This document shows, one piece after another, positions 1-13,565 of a stretch of 52,500 bases of DNA. The position numbers and the translations under genes are program-made. Numbering within the stretch: position 1 is the first letter of the stretch; each line of letters opens with the position of its first letter. Under the pieces are notes generated by a model. That model was not told the DNA's origin and made no database searches. It worked only from the letters and a program-made list of their open reading frames with translations. The DNA comes from Neocallimastix lanati (nom. inval.) (taxonomy: Eukaryota; Neocallimastigomycota; Neocallimastigomycetes; Neocallimastigales; Neocallimastigaceae), in NCBI GenBank assembly GCA_016946835.1, contig JACVTC010000017.1, forward strand, positions 1,207,501 through 1,260,000, read 5' to 3'.

Positions 1-439
1 TACAATGTAATACGCAATTTATAGTATTTTAAATTATTAATTTATGTAGGAAACTGCTGCTTCTTTTTTTTTTATACGAAGCCTATAAAAGATAAAAGTG
101 ATTAATATTATTTATGAAGCTATATTCTATTATCATTATTCATATTTTAATAGTAACTAAATAATTATATATGATAATAATTATAACTAAAAAAAAAAAG
201 TTATTAAGATATTCGATGCATAATATTAAAATACAATGGTTATTAATTATGAATGAAGTGCATCTTTTTTTTATATAAAAAAAAATTATCTATTTACTAT
301 AATAATTAAAAGAGATAAAAAAGTATAATTTTATTATATTTATTTTTAATTAATTATTCTTAAACTATAATAATAAGCATAGTTTATCATTAATAAAAAA
401 TTAATAAATTGCTTTATAACAATTATTTTGATAATCTTC

Positions 440-589
440 AATAATAATAATAATAATAAATAATAATAAATAATAAATAATAAATAATAAATAATAAATA
501 ATAAATAATAAATAATAAATAATTAAATAATAAATAATAAATAATAAATAATAAATAATAAATAATAAATAATAAATAATTGAATAATT
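440..589. repeat. (AATAATA)n 7-mer array
   Basis: Tandem units of AATAATA, with a few interruptions such as AATTAAATAAT. The same 7-mer, or its complement TATTATT, recurs at 1414-1641, 23040-23140, 24042-24340 and 46561-46775, so it is a genome-specific satellite motif rather than a chance run. Confidence 0.9.
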
Positions 590-1413
590 AAAAATTAATA
601 AATAAATAATAATGAACCTATTTAAAATGTTTTGAATTTAAAACAAATAATAAATATTTATGATAATATTAATTATTATTTATTACTTTTTGTTTATTAA
701 TTATTTATTACTTATTATTTATTAATTGTTACTTATATCTTTATAATATTTATTTATTACTACTTATTTTTTATTAAAAAAAAAAAAAAAAAAAAAAAAC
801 ATAAATAACAATACTAATAAAATAAAAATAAAAAAAACTCAACCACAAGTTTAAAATAATAATAATAATAATAAAAGTAATTGTTATATAATAATAATAA
901 ATAATAATTATATGATAAAATTATATGATAATAATAATAATAATTATATAATAATAATAATAATAATAAAATAAAAGTGATAATAACAAAGCATAATATG
1001 ATGTGACAGATATTACTTTAAATTATTTTTTAATACACTCAAAAATGTATTATAATAAATATCTTCCATTTTATGAAACTTTTTTTTTTTTTATTAATAA
1101 TTATATATTATGTAGAAACAAAGATATGATATAATTATATATATAGCAATTTTTATTAAATAATATTTGATAATTAAACGATTAATGTTAATGTAATAAA
1201 AATAAAACACCCAAATTCCAATAAAGCAAACAGAGAATAGCAATTTCAATAGATTTTTCAAAAATAAATTAGTAATTTATGTTACATCTATATAGATTAA
1301 TTACTAATTACTAATATTAATATATATAATTAAAGATTTTTATAATATCAATTTAGTATATATATAAAAAAAAAAAAAAGCCAATAAAAAAATATTTTGT
1401 AGAAGTTCTATTA

Positions 1414-1641
1414 AATAATAATAAATAATAAATAATAAATAATAAATAATAAATAATAAATAATATATAATAAATAATAAATAATATATAATAAATAATA
1501 AATAATAAATAATAAATAATAAATAATAAATAATAAATAATAAATAATAAAATAATAAATAATAAATAATTAAATAATAAATAATAAATAATAAATAATA
1601 AATAATATATAATAAATAATAAATAATATAATAATATATAA
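1414..1641. repeat. (AATAATA)n 7-mer array
   Basis: About 30 copies of the AATAATA unit, interrupted by AATATATAATA variants. Same family as the array at 440-589. Confidence 0.9.
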
Positions 1642-1935
1642 TTTTTCTATAATTCATATAATTTAGATGGCTTTTAACTTTTTATTTTTTTAAACATAAT
1701 CTTCTAAGCATAAATAGATAATTTATATTATATATATAATTATATATAATATATTATAATATATTGAAATATATATCAATTTTAATTGTTATATCAATTC
1801 TATTAATAAAAAAAAAAGAACCATAATTGTTTTTTATATAAAAAAGGAAATATATTTATATAAATTAAAATAAGGAAAATAATAAGTAAATAATAAGTAA
1901 ATAATTTAAAGGGTTAGAGACATTTAATATTAAAT

Positions 1936-1949
1936 AATTAAAATATATA
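1936..1949. repeat. Target-site duplication, left copy
   Basis: AATTAAAATATATA, identical to 2278-2291. The two copies bracket the truncated LINE at 1950-2277. The motif is AT-rich, so a chance match is possible, but its position exactly at both boundaries supports a real duplication. Confidence 0.7.
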
Positions 1950-2277
1950 TTTTTTTTTTTTTTTTTTTTTTTAGACTATCCCTTGTAGGTCTTGATCATA
2001 TCATCCCAGCCACAACAGACAACTAATATCAGACAAACTTTATATCGGGTGTATCAGGATACAACAAAGTGCTCCCATGCCATACCATTTCGGCGTCGAC
2101 GCTCTCAGTCACGGATTACAGAACCACAAGATTTGAAGATGATGGATACGGCAAGCCACAACTACATACACTATAACATTATTATTTATTTACTACATTA
2201 CCTTTCTCCAAATTAGGAAATCTATCCTAACACGTGATGAACACGCAGATACATTAACTAATGAGGATTTACAATAC
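1950..2277 (-). mobile_element. 5'-truncated LINE with poly(A) tail
   Basis: On the minus strand a GC-richer segment of about 300 bases ends in AGTCT followed by a poly(A) tract (the T-run at about 1950-1971 on the plus strand). It is flanked by a 14-base direct repeat, AATTAAAATATATA, at 1936-1949 and 2278-2291. Truncation at the 5' end, a 3' poly(A) and a duplicated target are the marks of target-primed reverse transcription. The segment shares the CGTCGACGCTCT core (2091-2102) with the C-terminal coding end of LINE B (around 13695) and with the fragment at 18810. It is therefore probably a third member of the same LINE group. No intact frame remains: stops occur in all minus frames. Confidence 0.75.
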
Positions 2278-2291
2278 AATTAAAATATATA
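2278..2291. repeat. Target-site duplication, right copy
   Basis: AATTAAAATATATA, the partner of 1936-1949, lying at the 5' (truncated) end of the minus-strand LINE fragment. Confidence 0.7.
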
Positions 2292-2649
2292 ATAGACAGA
2301 AATTGTTTTTCTTTACGGTCAATTTTCATTCTTATAATTATAAATAAAAAAAAAAAAAAAGCCGTAAAAACTAATTATAATATATTAAAAAAAATATTTG
2401 TTTACTTTTATTTTATTTAATTGTATTATATTAAAAATGTGAAATTTAATTAATAATCAAAAAAAAAAAAAAAAAAAAAAAAAATCAAAACTTATATTAT
2501 TATTATATACTATTATTATTATTTAGTGTTATTATACTTAGATTATACTTATTATTTATTATTATCAATTATTTATTATTATTAACATTACAGAATAACT
2601 TATTGCTATCCACTTTACATCTTTTACCATTCATATAATATGTGTCAAA

Positions 2650-2811
<162 letters not shown>

Positions 2812-3950
2812 TTTTCTCTTTTAAAATATATTTTTTTTTTCAAAAATAAAAAATATAGTGAAATTAAGATGGATATATATACAATACATTTTTAAAGATG
2901 TAGATTAACATATGTCATAGATGAATTATATATGAATTATAAATGAATTTCAATATCATTCTTTCATTAATATGAAAAATTAAAAGGATGAGATTTTATT
3001 TTATTTTATGCTTTTTTTTTTTTTTAAAAAAAAAAAATTCTATATCAATTTTATTATATTAATAAAACATTCGAGTGAATATAATAGATTAAATAATAAT
3101 AAAATTAAAAAATATTATAATCGTTATAATAAATATAATATTCTTATTTAAGATTAAAATCATCATTTCTATATATATTTATATGTGCGTTAAGTTATAA
3201 ATAAATAAATATATATATATATCATATATTATCATAAATGAAAAGATATTTATAATTAACAACAACAACAAAAAAAATACAATAAATTAAAAAATAATAA
3301 TAATTAACAAAAAAAAAAAAAAAAAAAAAAAAAGTGCATTAAATTAAAAAATAATAATAATAATTAATATATCTATCTATCCATTATATCCATATTAATT
3401 TATATTTTTTTACAAAAAAAAACTAAAAATAAAAATATTAAAAATAAAATTGTGTATAATAAATTTAAATTATCATATTAATTAATTAATATTAATTGTA
3501 TGTATGATACCTATATGCCTAAAAAATATAATTTTTGGTTATCCAAAAAAAAAAAATTAAAATAAATAAATAAAATAAATATATATATATTTATAATATT
3601 TATTTTTATTATTTATTTTAACATTTAATGCATATATTTGATTCATTCATTAAAACATTTAAATATACTTTTTACAACATGAAGAAATTTAATAATTAGT
3701 GAAATAAAATAAAAAATAAAATAAAATAAATAAAATAAAATAATAAATAAAATAACAAATAAAATAAAATAAAAAATATATATAATATAAAATATAAAAT
3801 ATAAAATATAGATATATAGAAATACAGAAATATAATATATATGATATATGATATATGATATAAAATAAAAACAATAATAAAAATAAAGATTATAATAAAA
3901 TTTTGGATTATTTCATAATTATACTTTCAATAAATCATAAAATTGATATC

Positions 3951-3982
<32 letters not shown>

Positions 3983-4248
3983 AAACTGTTTATATATATA
4001 TAATACTATGAATTTTAATAACTAATAATAATAACTACTTAACTGATATATTTATTTAGTTAAATTATTATTATTATTATTATTATTATATTTAAATATT
4101 ATTTGCTTTATTTATTTTTATTTATTTATTTATTTATTATTATTCAATTTATAAAAAATAATGATACAATATAATAGTTTATAAGTAAGCTATGACCTAA
4201 AATGAATGAATAATATTTCTATTTCTTTTATTTGTTTATTTATATTAA

Positions 4249-4251
<3 letters not shown>

Positions 4252-4311
<60 letters not shown>
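4252..4311. repeat. T-run of 60 bases
   Basis: Sixty consecutive T, ending at AGTTTGG. It lies about 180 bases downstream of the OST5-like stop codon; on the coding (minus) strand it is poly(A). It lacks the TCT-poly(A) junction typical of the LINE tails in this window. Confidence 0.9.
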
Positions 4312-4313
<2 letters not shown>

Positions 4314-4487
4314 TTTGGATATTTATTTGCTTTCTTTCTTGCTTATGTGTATATATTATTTATTTATTTTTATTTTATTATTTAAAGTAAAGTGTGGGTA
4401 ACAATAAAATAAAATAAATATATAATATTATATATATAATATACTAAAAATATATTAAATAATATTAAATAACTAAAACATCATTCC

Positions 4488-5152
4488 TCAGATATTAATT
4501 CCAAACTTAACAAATAATAAAACAATTCCTAAACCTATTTAAATTATAGAAATATAATTTATTATAATTTTTTTTATATTAGTAATAATATATTTTTTTT
4601 ATATTAGTAATAATATTAATAATAATAAAATAAAAAAATAAAAATAAAAAAATAAATAAAAAAAAGTAATAGTTAGTACATTTGAATAATTATTATCATT
4701 TAATATAAAGAATATTATATATATATATACAGATATTTATAAATTAAAAGAAAAAAAAATATATATATATAATATATATATTATATTATATATAAATTAT
4801 AAAAAATATATATACATACCTAAAAATATTGAAGATATGATGGTATTTTTAAGATCATGGGTTAAAGACTTGTTATATTTAGTAGTACTATAAGCATTTC
4901 TATTAAATATATATATATATATTTAATCATTAAAATATATTTATTTATATATTATTTATTAATAAGTTTATATATATATTTATATTTCATTTATTATTAC
5001 TATAATTTTTAATTAATTTTTAAATAAAATATATTTACCTAATAAATATACCAGCATAAATGAACCCTATAGTTAAACACCAAAAAGTGACAATTCCACT
5101 TATACTTTGTGGAATCATTGGAGCAACTGGTTTTCCTTCCCATTCCTGATAA

Positions 5153-5184
<32 letters not shown>

Positions 5185-5800
5185 CAATATGATTGTATAA
5201 TTTAATTTGTTTAATTTATTTTTATTTGAGTTTTTGTTTTTGTTTCAAATATAGTTTTATAAATTTAAATTCATATCATATAAGAATTATAATAATTTTA
5301 ATTTGAAAAGAATCATTAATATTAAAAATATTAATTAAATTTCAATAATATATATAATAATAGATAAATAAATATATAATATAATATATAATTATAAAAA
5401 AATGGATATATCCTTTTCTTTGTTTTATATTTGTTTTTATTTAATTTGATCTTTCAATATATTTAATTGTATTTTATCCTATTCCCTATTCATTTTTCTT
5501 TTTAACATTTCAAATTTATAAATAATTTCTTATTATTATTATTATTATTATTATTATCATTACTTTAAAACAAAGGTTCATCTTATAAGTAATTGATTCA
5601 AAAAAAAATTATTATTATTATTATTATTACTACTATTATCTTTTTTTTTTTTTTTAACTTATGTAGTGAAACAAATAATAATGATGATAATAAATAGATT
5701 GAATGTGTTATACATTATAGTTTTTTTTTTTTTTTTTTTTTTTTTTTAGATGATTAATAAAAATAACTCTAAGTAATAGTTTATAAAAAACTATATTGAT

Positions 5801-5850
<50 letters not shown>

Positions 5851-5948
5851 TGTATAATAAATATTTTAAATTGATTGTAGGTATATCCATCAATAATAGT
5901 AAATAAATAAATATATATATAAAAATGTTTAAATGAACTTACAATCAT
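4488..5948 (-). CDS. OST5: OST5/TMEM258-like oligosaccharyltransferase subunit
   Basis: This is a small two-helix ER membrane protein. Family members are non-catalytic subunits of oligosaccharyltransferase, which transfers glycan from dolichol to nascent proteins. Exons on the minus strand: 5943-5948 (tentative, Met-Ile, perfect GTAAGT donor), 5039-5145, 4820-4899 and 4488-4534. All other junctions are GT-AG and keep frame (phases 2, 1). The product would be 79 residues, the same length as human TMEM258. Residues about 13-36 (IPQSISGIVTFWC onward) form helix 1, then a polar loop with STTKY, like the TSTKY of TMEM258. Helix 2 is IISSIFLGLGIVLLFVKFGI, and the protein ends NI-stop. The first exon is the weak point: another possible start is the MNLCFK reading ending near 5566, which also splices in frame. 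Introns are long and full of (TTA)n and T-runs. Confidence 0.85.
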
Positions 5949-6904
<956 letters not shown>

Positions 6905-7004
6905 TAAAAATAAAAAAAAAAAACACAGAATTAATAAAAAAAAAATAAATATTATTTTTCCAATTTGAATATAATAATATTTAAAATAGTAGCATGATAT
7001 AAAA

Positions 7005-7224
7005 AGTAATACTCAAAATAATGAGTATAAATAAATTCAGAAAAAAAAAGTAATACTCAAAATAATGAGTATAAATAAATTCAGAAAAAAAAAGTAATAC
7101 TCAAAATAATGAGTATAAATAAATTCAGAAAAAAAAAGTAATACTCAAAATAATGAGTATAAATAAATTCAGAAAAAAAAAGTAATACTCAAAATAATGA
7201 GTATAAATAAATTCAGAAAAAAAA
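7005..7224 (-). repeat. Five 44-bp tandem repeats in the LINE 3' UTR
   Basis: Five near-identical 44-base units start at 7005, 7049, 7093, 7137 and 7181. Each carries ATACTC and GAGTAT separated by 8 bases, a perfect 6-bp hairpin stem, followed by a purine-rich tail. They lie between the family-A stop codon and the 3' end. Copy D has a single degenerate unit near 12807. Some LINEs (for example the eel UnaL2 family) are known to have 3' tandem repeats and a stem-loop recognised by reverse transcriptase. A similar role here is inference. Confidence 0.85.
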
Positions 7225-10200
7225 AAAAGTTCATATGAAACGAGCCTCGCCTCCAGATTACTTATTCTGGATTAGGGTTTGAATGGACTATCTGAAGGAA
7301 ATTATGGTCGTCTTCTCCTTCAGAAGCATTGGCCCCTACTGGCTTGTCTTACTGCGTCTTCATCGTTGACATTGGAATAGCCGTCTTTTTCGAGTACTAG
7401 TCCTGGGCATAATTTCTGTAAAGAGAGTCGCAGGTCGCACCAAGAACGGCGTTTTTGAATAATCACCAGAAATGATTTGGTTCTTAAACAAAATATTCCA
7501 TTCCTTTTTATAATTTAAATCTATTATATTTGCATCCCTTCCACCAAGAAGAAAGTTATATAATCGGTACCACGTCACATATATATTTACACACTCATTA
7601 TTCAGAAAATTACTTAAATTACCACGATTTTCACCAAGTGAACTATTCACTAAATTAGAAGTAACGATATTATAATTTTCACTATCACTATTTCTACTAT
7701 TATTAACAATATTATTTCTATTGTTAATATTATTAGTATTATACACTTCGTTACTACTATCAGAATCAGAACTTAGTTCTATATTATTCATATCTGTGAT
7801 AACAGTGTCTACATTACTATTAGATATTGGACAATATTTAGAAATAATATAAAATATTTCATAGAGAGAATTTTAAAATCCTTAAAATATTTCATTCGAA
7901 ATTCACGGAAAAGATAGCATTTAGAAAACCAATGTTCCAATTGAGGATTACTATATTTTCTATAACAACAAGGACACCTTTCAGGACAGTTGTCTTCAAT
8001 CATTTTGGCGGCTTTGGCAACACGAGCATCGAATTTATATCCACATCTGGCGCGAAGTAACCCATCGGAGCCCAATACTAAATTCAGGATATTTATAATT
8101 TAGCCTAAGATACTCTCTAGTTTTCTCAAAATTATTATTTTTATAAACCTTAGCTTTGATTGATTTTCCTGTCATATCTCTATCCCAGTAAAAGTTTAAA
8201 ATAGCTTTTTTTTTGATGGAAATTTACTTAATTTGTCAGCTAAAATTTTACTTTCTTTATCCCATACATGACGTCTACAACGAGATATATCTCTAAGTAA
8301 ATCAGAGATAATACATTTCGAGTTTTTCCATTTTTTAAAACACCTTACCTGAGCAATCGCGCATTTCGCCGAAGGAGGAGGAACGTTAAGTTCTTTGGAA
8401 ACACAATAAAGGAAAGTAAAGCTATTCCCTTTAGAAAATCCTTCAATCAAGTATAATCTTGAATTAACTAGTGTCTGTGTACTTCTCGTTCTATCTTTGT
8501 TAGATCCAAGTAGAGGTGCATAATATGAAACTTATCCAATTACTATAGCTGAAAATAACATTCTTTTATAAGGGATAGGAATATGAGGGTTCTTAAGAAA
8601 TCCTTTTATGGAATAAAGTGCATTTCTAACTTTATTATTCATTCGCTGTATGATTGGTTTCAATTCTAAATCATTTGAAAATGGTACACCTAAGTAGGTA
8701 TAGCAATTCGTTTTAGGCAACTCTTGACTTGAAAGATAAAAGGAAGGATTACTATTATAAAGAAATCTAGAAACTTCCCCTCGTACTACTAGATTGGCAC
8801 ATTTATTGATACCAATTTGAATTTTATTATTTCTAGCCCATTTACTGGCAAACTTTAACAATTTCGTAAGTTGGGATCTTGTTGGAGCACATAATACAAT
8901 GTCATCTGCAAAAAGACCTCCACAACAACGTTTATCACCAATAGAGATGCCATATTTATTACAATTATTAAAAATATCATTAATGAACAAGTTAAACAAA
9001 ATTGGTGAGAGGGAACAACCTTGACGAACTCCTTTCTTAATATTAAATGATTCCGATAATTGTCCATCAACTCTTACACAAGCCTTGGAAGATAAGTATA
9101 TATTTTCAATAAAATTAAAGCACTTACCTCTAATACCTAAGTAATAAATCTTCATTAATACATTATATATGGGCACTGAGTCATACGCTTTTTTAAGGTC
9201 CAAAAAAGCAAGGTAAGTATCCTTATTTTCAAATTTCCTTCTCAGACATATAATTCTTAATGTAGTATAAAGACTTATACATTCCTCTCGATTACGAAAT
9301 CTAAATTGTTCAGGTCTTATAAAACCTTCATCAATTCCATATTTAGAGATTCTATTAGCTATGATTTTTGCTATAATTTTTAATCCATTATTGATTAGAG
9401 AGATGCCACGATAGTTGTTACAATCTGATGGATCTCCCTTTTTATGAATAGATACTATCGATGCGTTATTCCATGATTTTGGGAAATCACCATTCCAAAT
9501 ACGATTAATTAAGGTTTTGAGGCATTTAAAGCCAGATGAAATATTACTATTATTATCACTTGATCCTTCTGAACCATCTTTACAAGGAATCAAAGCTTTG
9601 AAGAATTCCATTGGAATACCATCAGGACCACAAACTTTAAATCTTGGAGTGGAGGAGATTGCTTTGCAAATTTCTTCATTGCTAATACCTTGGTTAATAT
9701 CCCATTCTTGTAGCCTTGGTCTTCCAAAATTCCTTAGTGCATCAGAATCTTTCCAGTAATCTTTAGAAAGACTATGACATGAAGAATTCGACCCTAAGAA
9801 TTTATAATGAGAATGCCAAACTTTTAATTTTTCATCTGTAGAAGAAACAAGTTCATTATTATAATTTTTAATAGGATGAGAGACCGTGAAAGATTGTTTA
9901 ATTATTTCTGTATTCTTTTTTACCCATTAACATACTTTCCTAAGAGCTAAACGAGCATCCAATGTTAATCAAATATAAATATTCTTTTTTCCTAAATTCA
10001 TTATATTTTTTATGAATTGATTCACCAAGTCTATTATACGAATCAACAATTTTAGCAAATTCATTGGAATCACTTGCAGATACATAACTCTTAATTTTTG
10101 TATATTTTATATGTTTTACCTTTTTTGAAGACAATAAATTTTGCGGGATATTTTAAAACATCGCTTTTCTGATTTCTATTGATGATACAATTGATAAATC

Positions 10201-10353
10201 CTTAGCATTGGAATTAGTAATGTTAATAAACTTTTCAATTATTCAATCTACTGAAAGATCTTCATTTACTAGTTCTTCACTAAGAAATCTCAAATTTATT
10301 GTGATGACATATTTCTTTCTTAAGTTCAAGACATTTATACCAATCCCATCTAA

Positions 10354-10393
<40 letters not shown>

Positions 10394-11126
10394 GTATCAA
10401 AAGTGATTCATCTGTGGTAGTTTTCTTGCAATAAACTACGAGAGGTTTGTTGATCAGATATTGAAGGATAGTCAACAAAATAAGCAATTGATAATTTATC
10501 CTGCATACTTGAATTGACTAAGGTATGATCAATATCTTGATGAATATCTACCTCTAGTTCATGAAATAGGTGAATTATTAATCGGAATAATAAACCAGTT
10601 ACCAAGGTTACTGTTGGCTAATTTGTCTTGTAAATCAGCGGTGCTCATGGTAAAAGTCTCCAAGAAGAATAGATGATGAATAGTGTGATTTCGAAGCCAT
10701 GTGAAAACTTCAGAGAATGCATATCCAGATTTGTAATGATAATTCTATAAGTAATATAGACATTACCAACAGAACACTTAGAATGATTCCATAGACTATA
10801 TGCTATATGTTGTTTAAAGAAACAAGATGAGTATAGGAATTATTTTCAAAGGACTGCTTGCCATGAGACATGATACACAAGAAATATTAATATTTGTGTT
10901 ACTTTACATAGATATCTAACATCATTGGTACCATTACCTGTTTCCTGAAAAAATAAGAATAAATGGTTTTTAAAAATCGTATTGAAGTACTTAATACTAT
11001 CTCTTTTCACAAAATATCATCCATTAGTATTACAACTATGGTATTACAACAAAGATAAAAAGAAAACTTTCTTGTGTTAGAATGTGAAATTGGGTTTTGA
11101 TAATTAAGATTAGGTTATATTGGAAG

Positions 11127-11135
11127 CATTAAGAT
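11127..11135. repeat. 9-bp target-site duplication, left (MITE)
   Basis: CATTAAGAT, identical to 11500-11508, directly flanks the foldback element. Nine bases is the usual duplication length of Mutator-like elements. Confidence 0.75.
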
Positions 11136-11499
11136 GGGTGTGGGGCATTTCGCCAAATTGCATTTCGCCAGGTTGCGTTTCGCCAATTTTTTTGAAAGCA
11201 TGTGGCGTATTAAAAAAATGTGGCATTTCGCCAAGTTGCTTTTCGCCAAATTGAGAATTATTAAATAAATAAATAAATCAATAAATAAAATTAAATATTA
11301 TTAATATCGCATAAAAACAATTTTAAAAAAAATATTTTGAATTAATATTTATTTATTTATTCATTTATTTATATCAATACTCTACTTGTCGAAATGCAAC
11401 CTGGCGAATAGCAACTTGGGGAAATGCAACATTTTAATACTACGCCACTTGGCGAAATGCAATCTGGCGAAATGCAATTTGGGGAAATGCAACTCTCCC
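11136..11499. mobile_element. Foldback MITE, non-autonomous MULE type
   Basis: A 364-bp, nearly palindromic element. The left arm starts GGGTGTGGGGCATTTCGCC and the right arm, read inward, starts GGGAGAGTTGCATTTCCCC. Both arms contain tandem 15-base units of GCATTTCGCCAAATT (five on the left, six on the right, with drift). The centre is (AAAT)n/(ATTT)n, itself inverted. It has no coding capacity and a 9-bp duplication (CATTAAGAT). The termini resemble the right end of the MULE transposase pseudogene at 33.3 kb and the fragment at 48.3 kb. It inserted into the endonuclease part of LINE copy A, so it is younger than that copy. Confidence 0.88.
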
Positions 11500-11508
11500 C
11501 ATTAAGAT
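11500..11508. repeat. 9-bp target-site duplication, right (MITE)
   Basis: CATTAAGAT, the partner of 11127-11135. Its first C could instead be the last base of the element, which would make the duplication 8 bp. Confidence 0.75.
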
Positions 11509-12204
11509 TATGAATGCCATTTACAACATTAACTAAATTAGTTAAACTGAGATTTACTGAGTTAGTATAATTGGATGTGTTATTAGAGATTAAATTTTGT
11601 TTTAAATGCTGAAAAGAAGCTTTATGATTCCAAGTGGAACATCTACAATATGAAATTTTAACTCCTTATATTTCTTTTTCAAATACTTTTTCAAATATTT
11701 TTTCAAATTTGTCGTGGTTGAAATTTGGAGTGCATACTTTAATCCTGAAGAAACTGTCATTGAATTTAGTAATTTTTTTTTTTTTTTTTTTTTTTTTTTC
11801 ATTGGCAGGATTATTAATCCTTGAATTTCTTACATCTTGAATAAATTCCTTCATTTTTTTAGTATTGGTCCACGAGCGTATATCACGGACAAAAATCAAC
11901 CTTGTGTTGTCAATAAATGATCCATAATCGCATGAACCCTGGAGAAATATCTTTTCCATAATGAACAAAAAATTATAAACTGGTAAAAAATGAAACTAAT
12001 ATACTAAAAACTAAGAAATATAAATATAAAACAAAAAATATTAAAAAATAATATTAGAAAAATTAAAAAAAATAAAATAAATAAAATAAATAAAATAATA
12101 TGAAGTTTTTTCTTTGTATTGTAACTGAAAAATATTTAAGTAAAGTAAACAACTTAAGAATTTTGTTGTAATGAATAATCTTTTTTTTTTTTTTTTTTTA
12201 TTTT

Positions 12205-12337
<133 letters not shown>

Positions 12338-12719
12338 GTTATCCTTTGAATTTTTGGTTTTCTGATCGGTTAAAAAAAATACGGTGTATGTAATAATAAA
12401 TGTATATAAACTAAATATATAGATGTAAATAAAACGTTAGTAGTGAAAGACAATAAAAAGATCCCCATTCATTAAGTAAAGTCTTAAACACAAGCCTATA
12501 GAGTGAATCAATTTCCTACATTTTCATTTTACAATAGCTACATGAAAGTTTAAATAATACTATAAAAAAAAAAAAAATACTTATACAAAATAATGCTAAA
12601 ATAAAAGATACAACAGATTCATTATAATTATTTTTTTTTATAACAGCAGCAATTATTGCGAACTTTAATCTTTATTTATTCATTCATTTATTAATTACAT
12701 GAATATTTTTTTTATTAAA

Positions 12720-13304
12720 AAAAAAAAAAAAAACACAGAATTAATAAATAAACATTATTTTTCCAATTTGAACATAATAATTTAAGATAGTAACATGATA
12801 TAGAAAAGTAATATTCAAAATAATGTGTATAAATAAATTTAGAAAAAGTTCGTATGCAACGATCCTCACCTCCAGATTACTTATTCTAGATTAGGGTTTG
12901 AATGGACTATCTGAAAGAAATTATGATCGTCGTCTTCTTCAGAGGCATTGGCCCCTACTGGCTTGTCTTACTGCATTTTCATCGTTGACGTTGGAATAGC
13001 CGTCCTTTTCAAGTACTAGTCCTGGGCATAATTTCTGTAAAGAGAGTCACAGATTGCACCAAGAATGGTGTTTTGGAATAATCACCAAAAATGATTTGTT
13101 TCTTAAATAAGACATTTCATTCCTTTTTTATAATCTAAAAATCAATAATGTCTGAATCTCTTCTACCAAGAAGGAAATTATATAATCGGGTACCACGTCA
13201 CATATATATATTACACACTTTTTATTCAGAAAATTACTTAAAAAATTAATACGATTTTCACCAATTGAACTATTCACTACATTATTAGTAAGGATATTAT
13301 TATT

Positions 13305-13310
<6 letters not shown>
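12720..13310 (-). mobile_element. Family-A LINE remnant (copy D), 3' portion
   Basis: The 3' end of a second family-A LINE, closely matching 6905-7700 of copy A, including the end of the coding region (the TACTGGCTTGTCTTACTG block) and one degenerate 44-bp unit. The minus-strand reading NNVVNSSIGENR...FLSNFLNKKCV matches VNSSLGENRGNLSNFLNNECV of copy A, with frameshifts. The copy is interrupted at 13310 by LINE insertion 1 and resumes at 18418 and again at 18898. The three pieces join without a gap once the insertions and duplications are removed. Confidence 0.85.
13296..13310. repeat. 15-bp target-site duplication of insertion 1, left
   Basis: ATTATTATTTTTACT, identical to 18403-18417. It flanks the short family-B insertion 1, which LINE B later split. 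Confidence 0.8.
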
Positions 13311-13344
<34 letters not shown>

Positions 13345-13416
13345 CAGGGAAGAGAATACACTTCCAAAACTTTATTAATTTTATTTTAAAAAATACATGT
13401 AGGTGAAAAGTTCATT

Positions 13417-13423
<7 letters not shown>
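13311..13423 (-). mobile_element. 5'-truncated LINE insertion 1, poly(A) side
   Basis: A poly(A) tail (the T-run at 13311-13341 on the plus strand), then the family-B' 3' end AGACAGGGAAGAGAATACAC and onward to 13423. The rest of the same insertion continues at 18378-18402, because LINE B integrated into it. The total length before disruption is about 138 bases, so it was severely truncated. Its sequence is nearly identical to the 3' end of insertion 2 (from 18471). Confidence 0.85.
13406..13423. repeat. 18-bp target-site duplication of LINE B, left
   Basis: AAAAGTTCATTTGAAATT, identical to 18360-18377. It adjoins the poly(A) tail of LINE B. Confidence 0.92.
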
Positions 13424-13468
<45 letters not shown>

Positions 13469-13565
13469 CTAGGAATAAACTTTATTTAATAATATTTTTT
13501 TTTTTTAAAAAAATACATGAAGTTTAAATACATGAAAATTTTTTTTTTATATTAATATTAAAAAA

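Larger units (their letters stand above)
1..1949. other. AT-rich intergenic region with 7-mer arrays
   Basis: I see no gene here. The stretch is almost pure A/T. It holds two long arrays of a 7-base unit AATAATA (about 440-589 and 1414-1641), short (AAT)n runs near 855-970 and an A-run at 779-799. Open frames across the 7-mer arrays encode only Ile/Tyr/Leu/Phe repeats and are artefacts of the repeat. The region ends at the duplicated target site of the truncated LINE that follows. Confidence 0.7.
7360..11968 (-). pseudogene. LINE endonuclease/reverse transcriptase pseudogene (copy A)
   Basis: This is the coding relic of the family-A LINE. The longest surviving piece (8532-9611) is the reverse transcriptase. 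It has GDPSDCNNYRGISLI, the AFLDLKKAYDSV palm motif, GVRQGCSLSPILFN and GGLFADDIVL with both catalytic aspartates. The endonuclease survives as GDFTMSTADLQDKL (about 10640) and HTLVNSS...YPSISD (about 10470). The C-terminal zinc-binding stretch CPERCPCC...HW lies at 7900-7990, and the last frame ends RKRRLFQCQR at 7360. At least four frame breaks, a T-run insertion and a MITE separate the pieces, so no functional product can be made. Confidence 0.88.

Noticed and set aside
7005-7228. Possible CRISPR-like array
   Set aside because: The 44-bp units are contiguous with no variable spacers, in a eukaryotic LINE 3' region.
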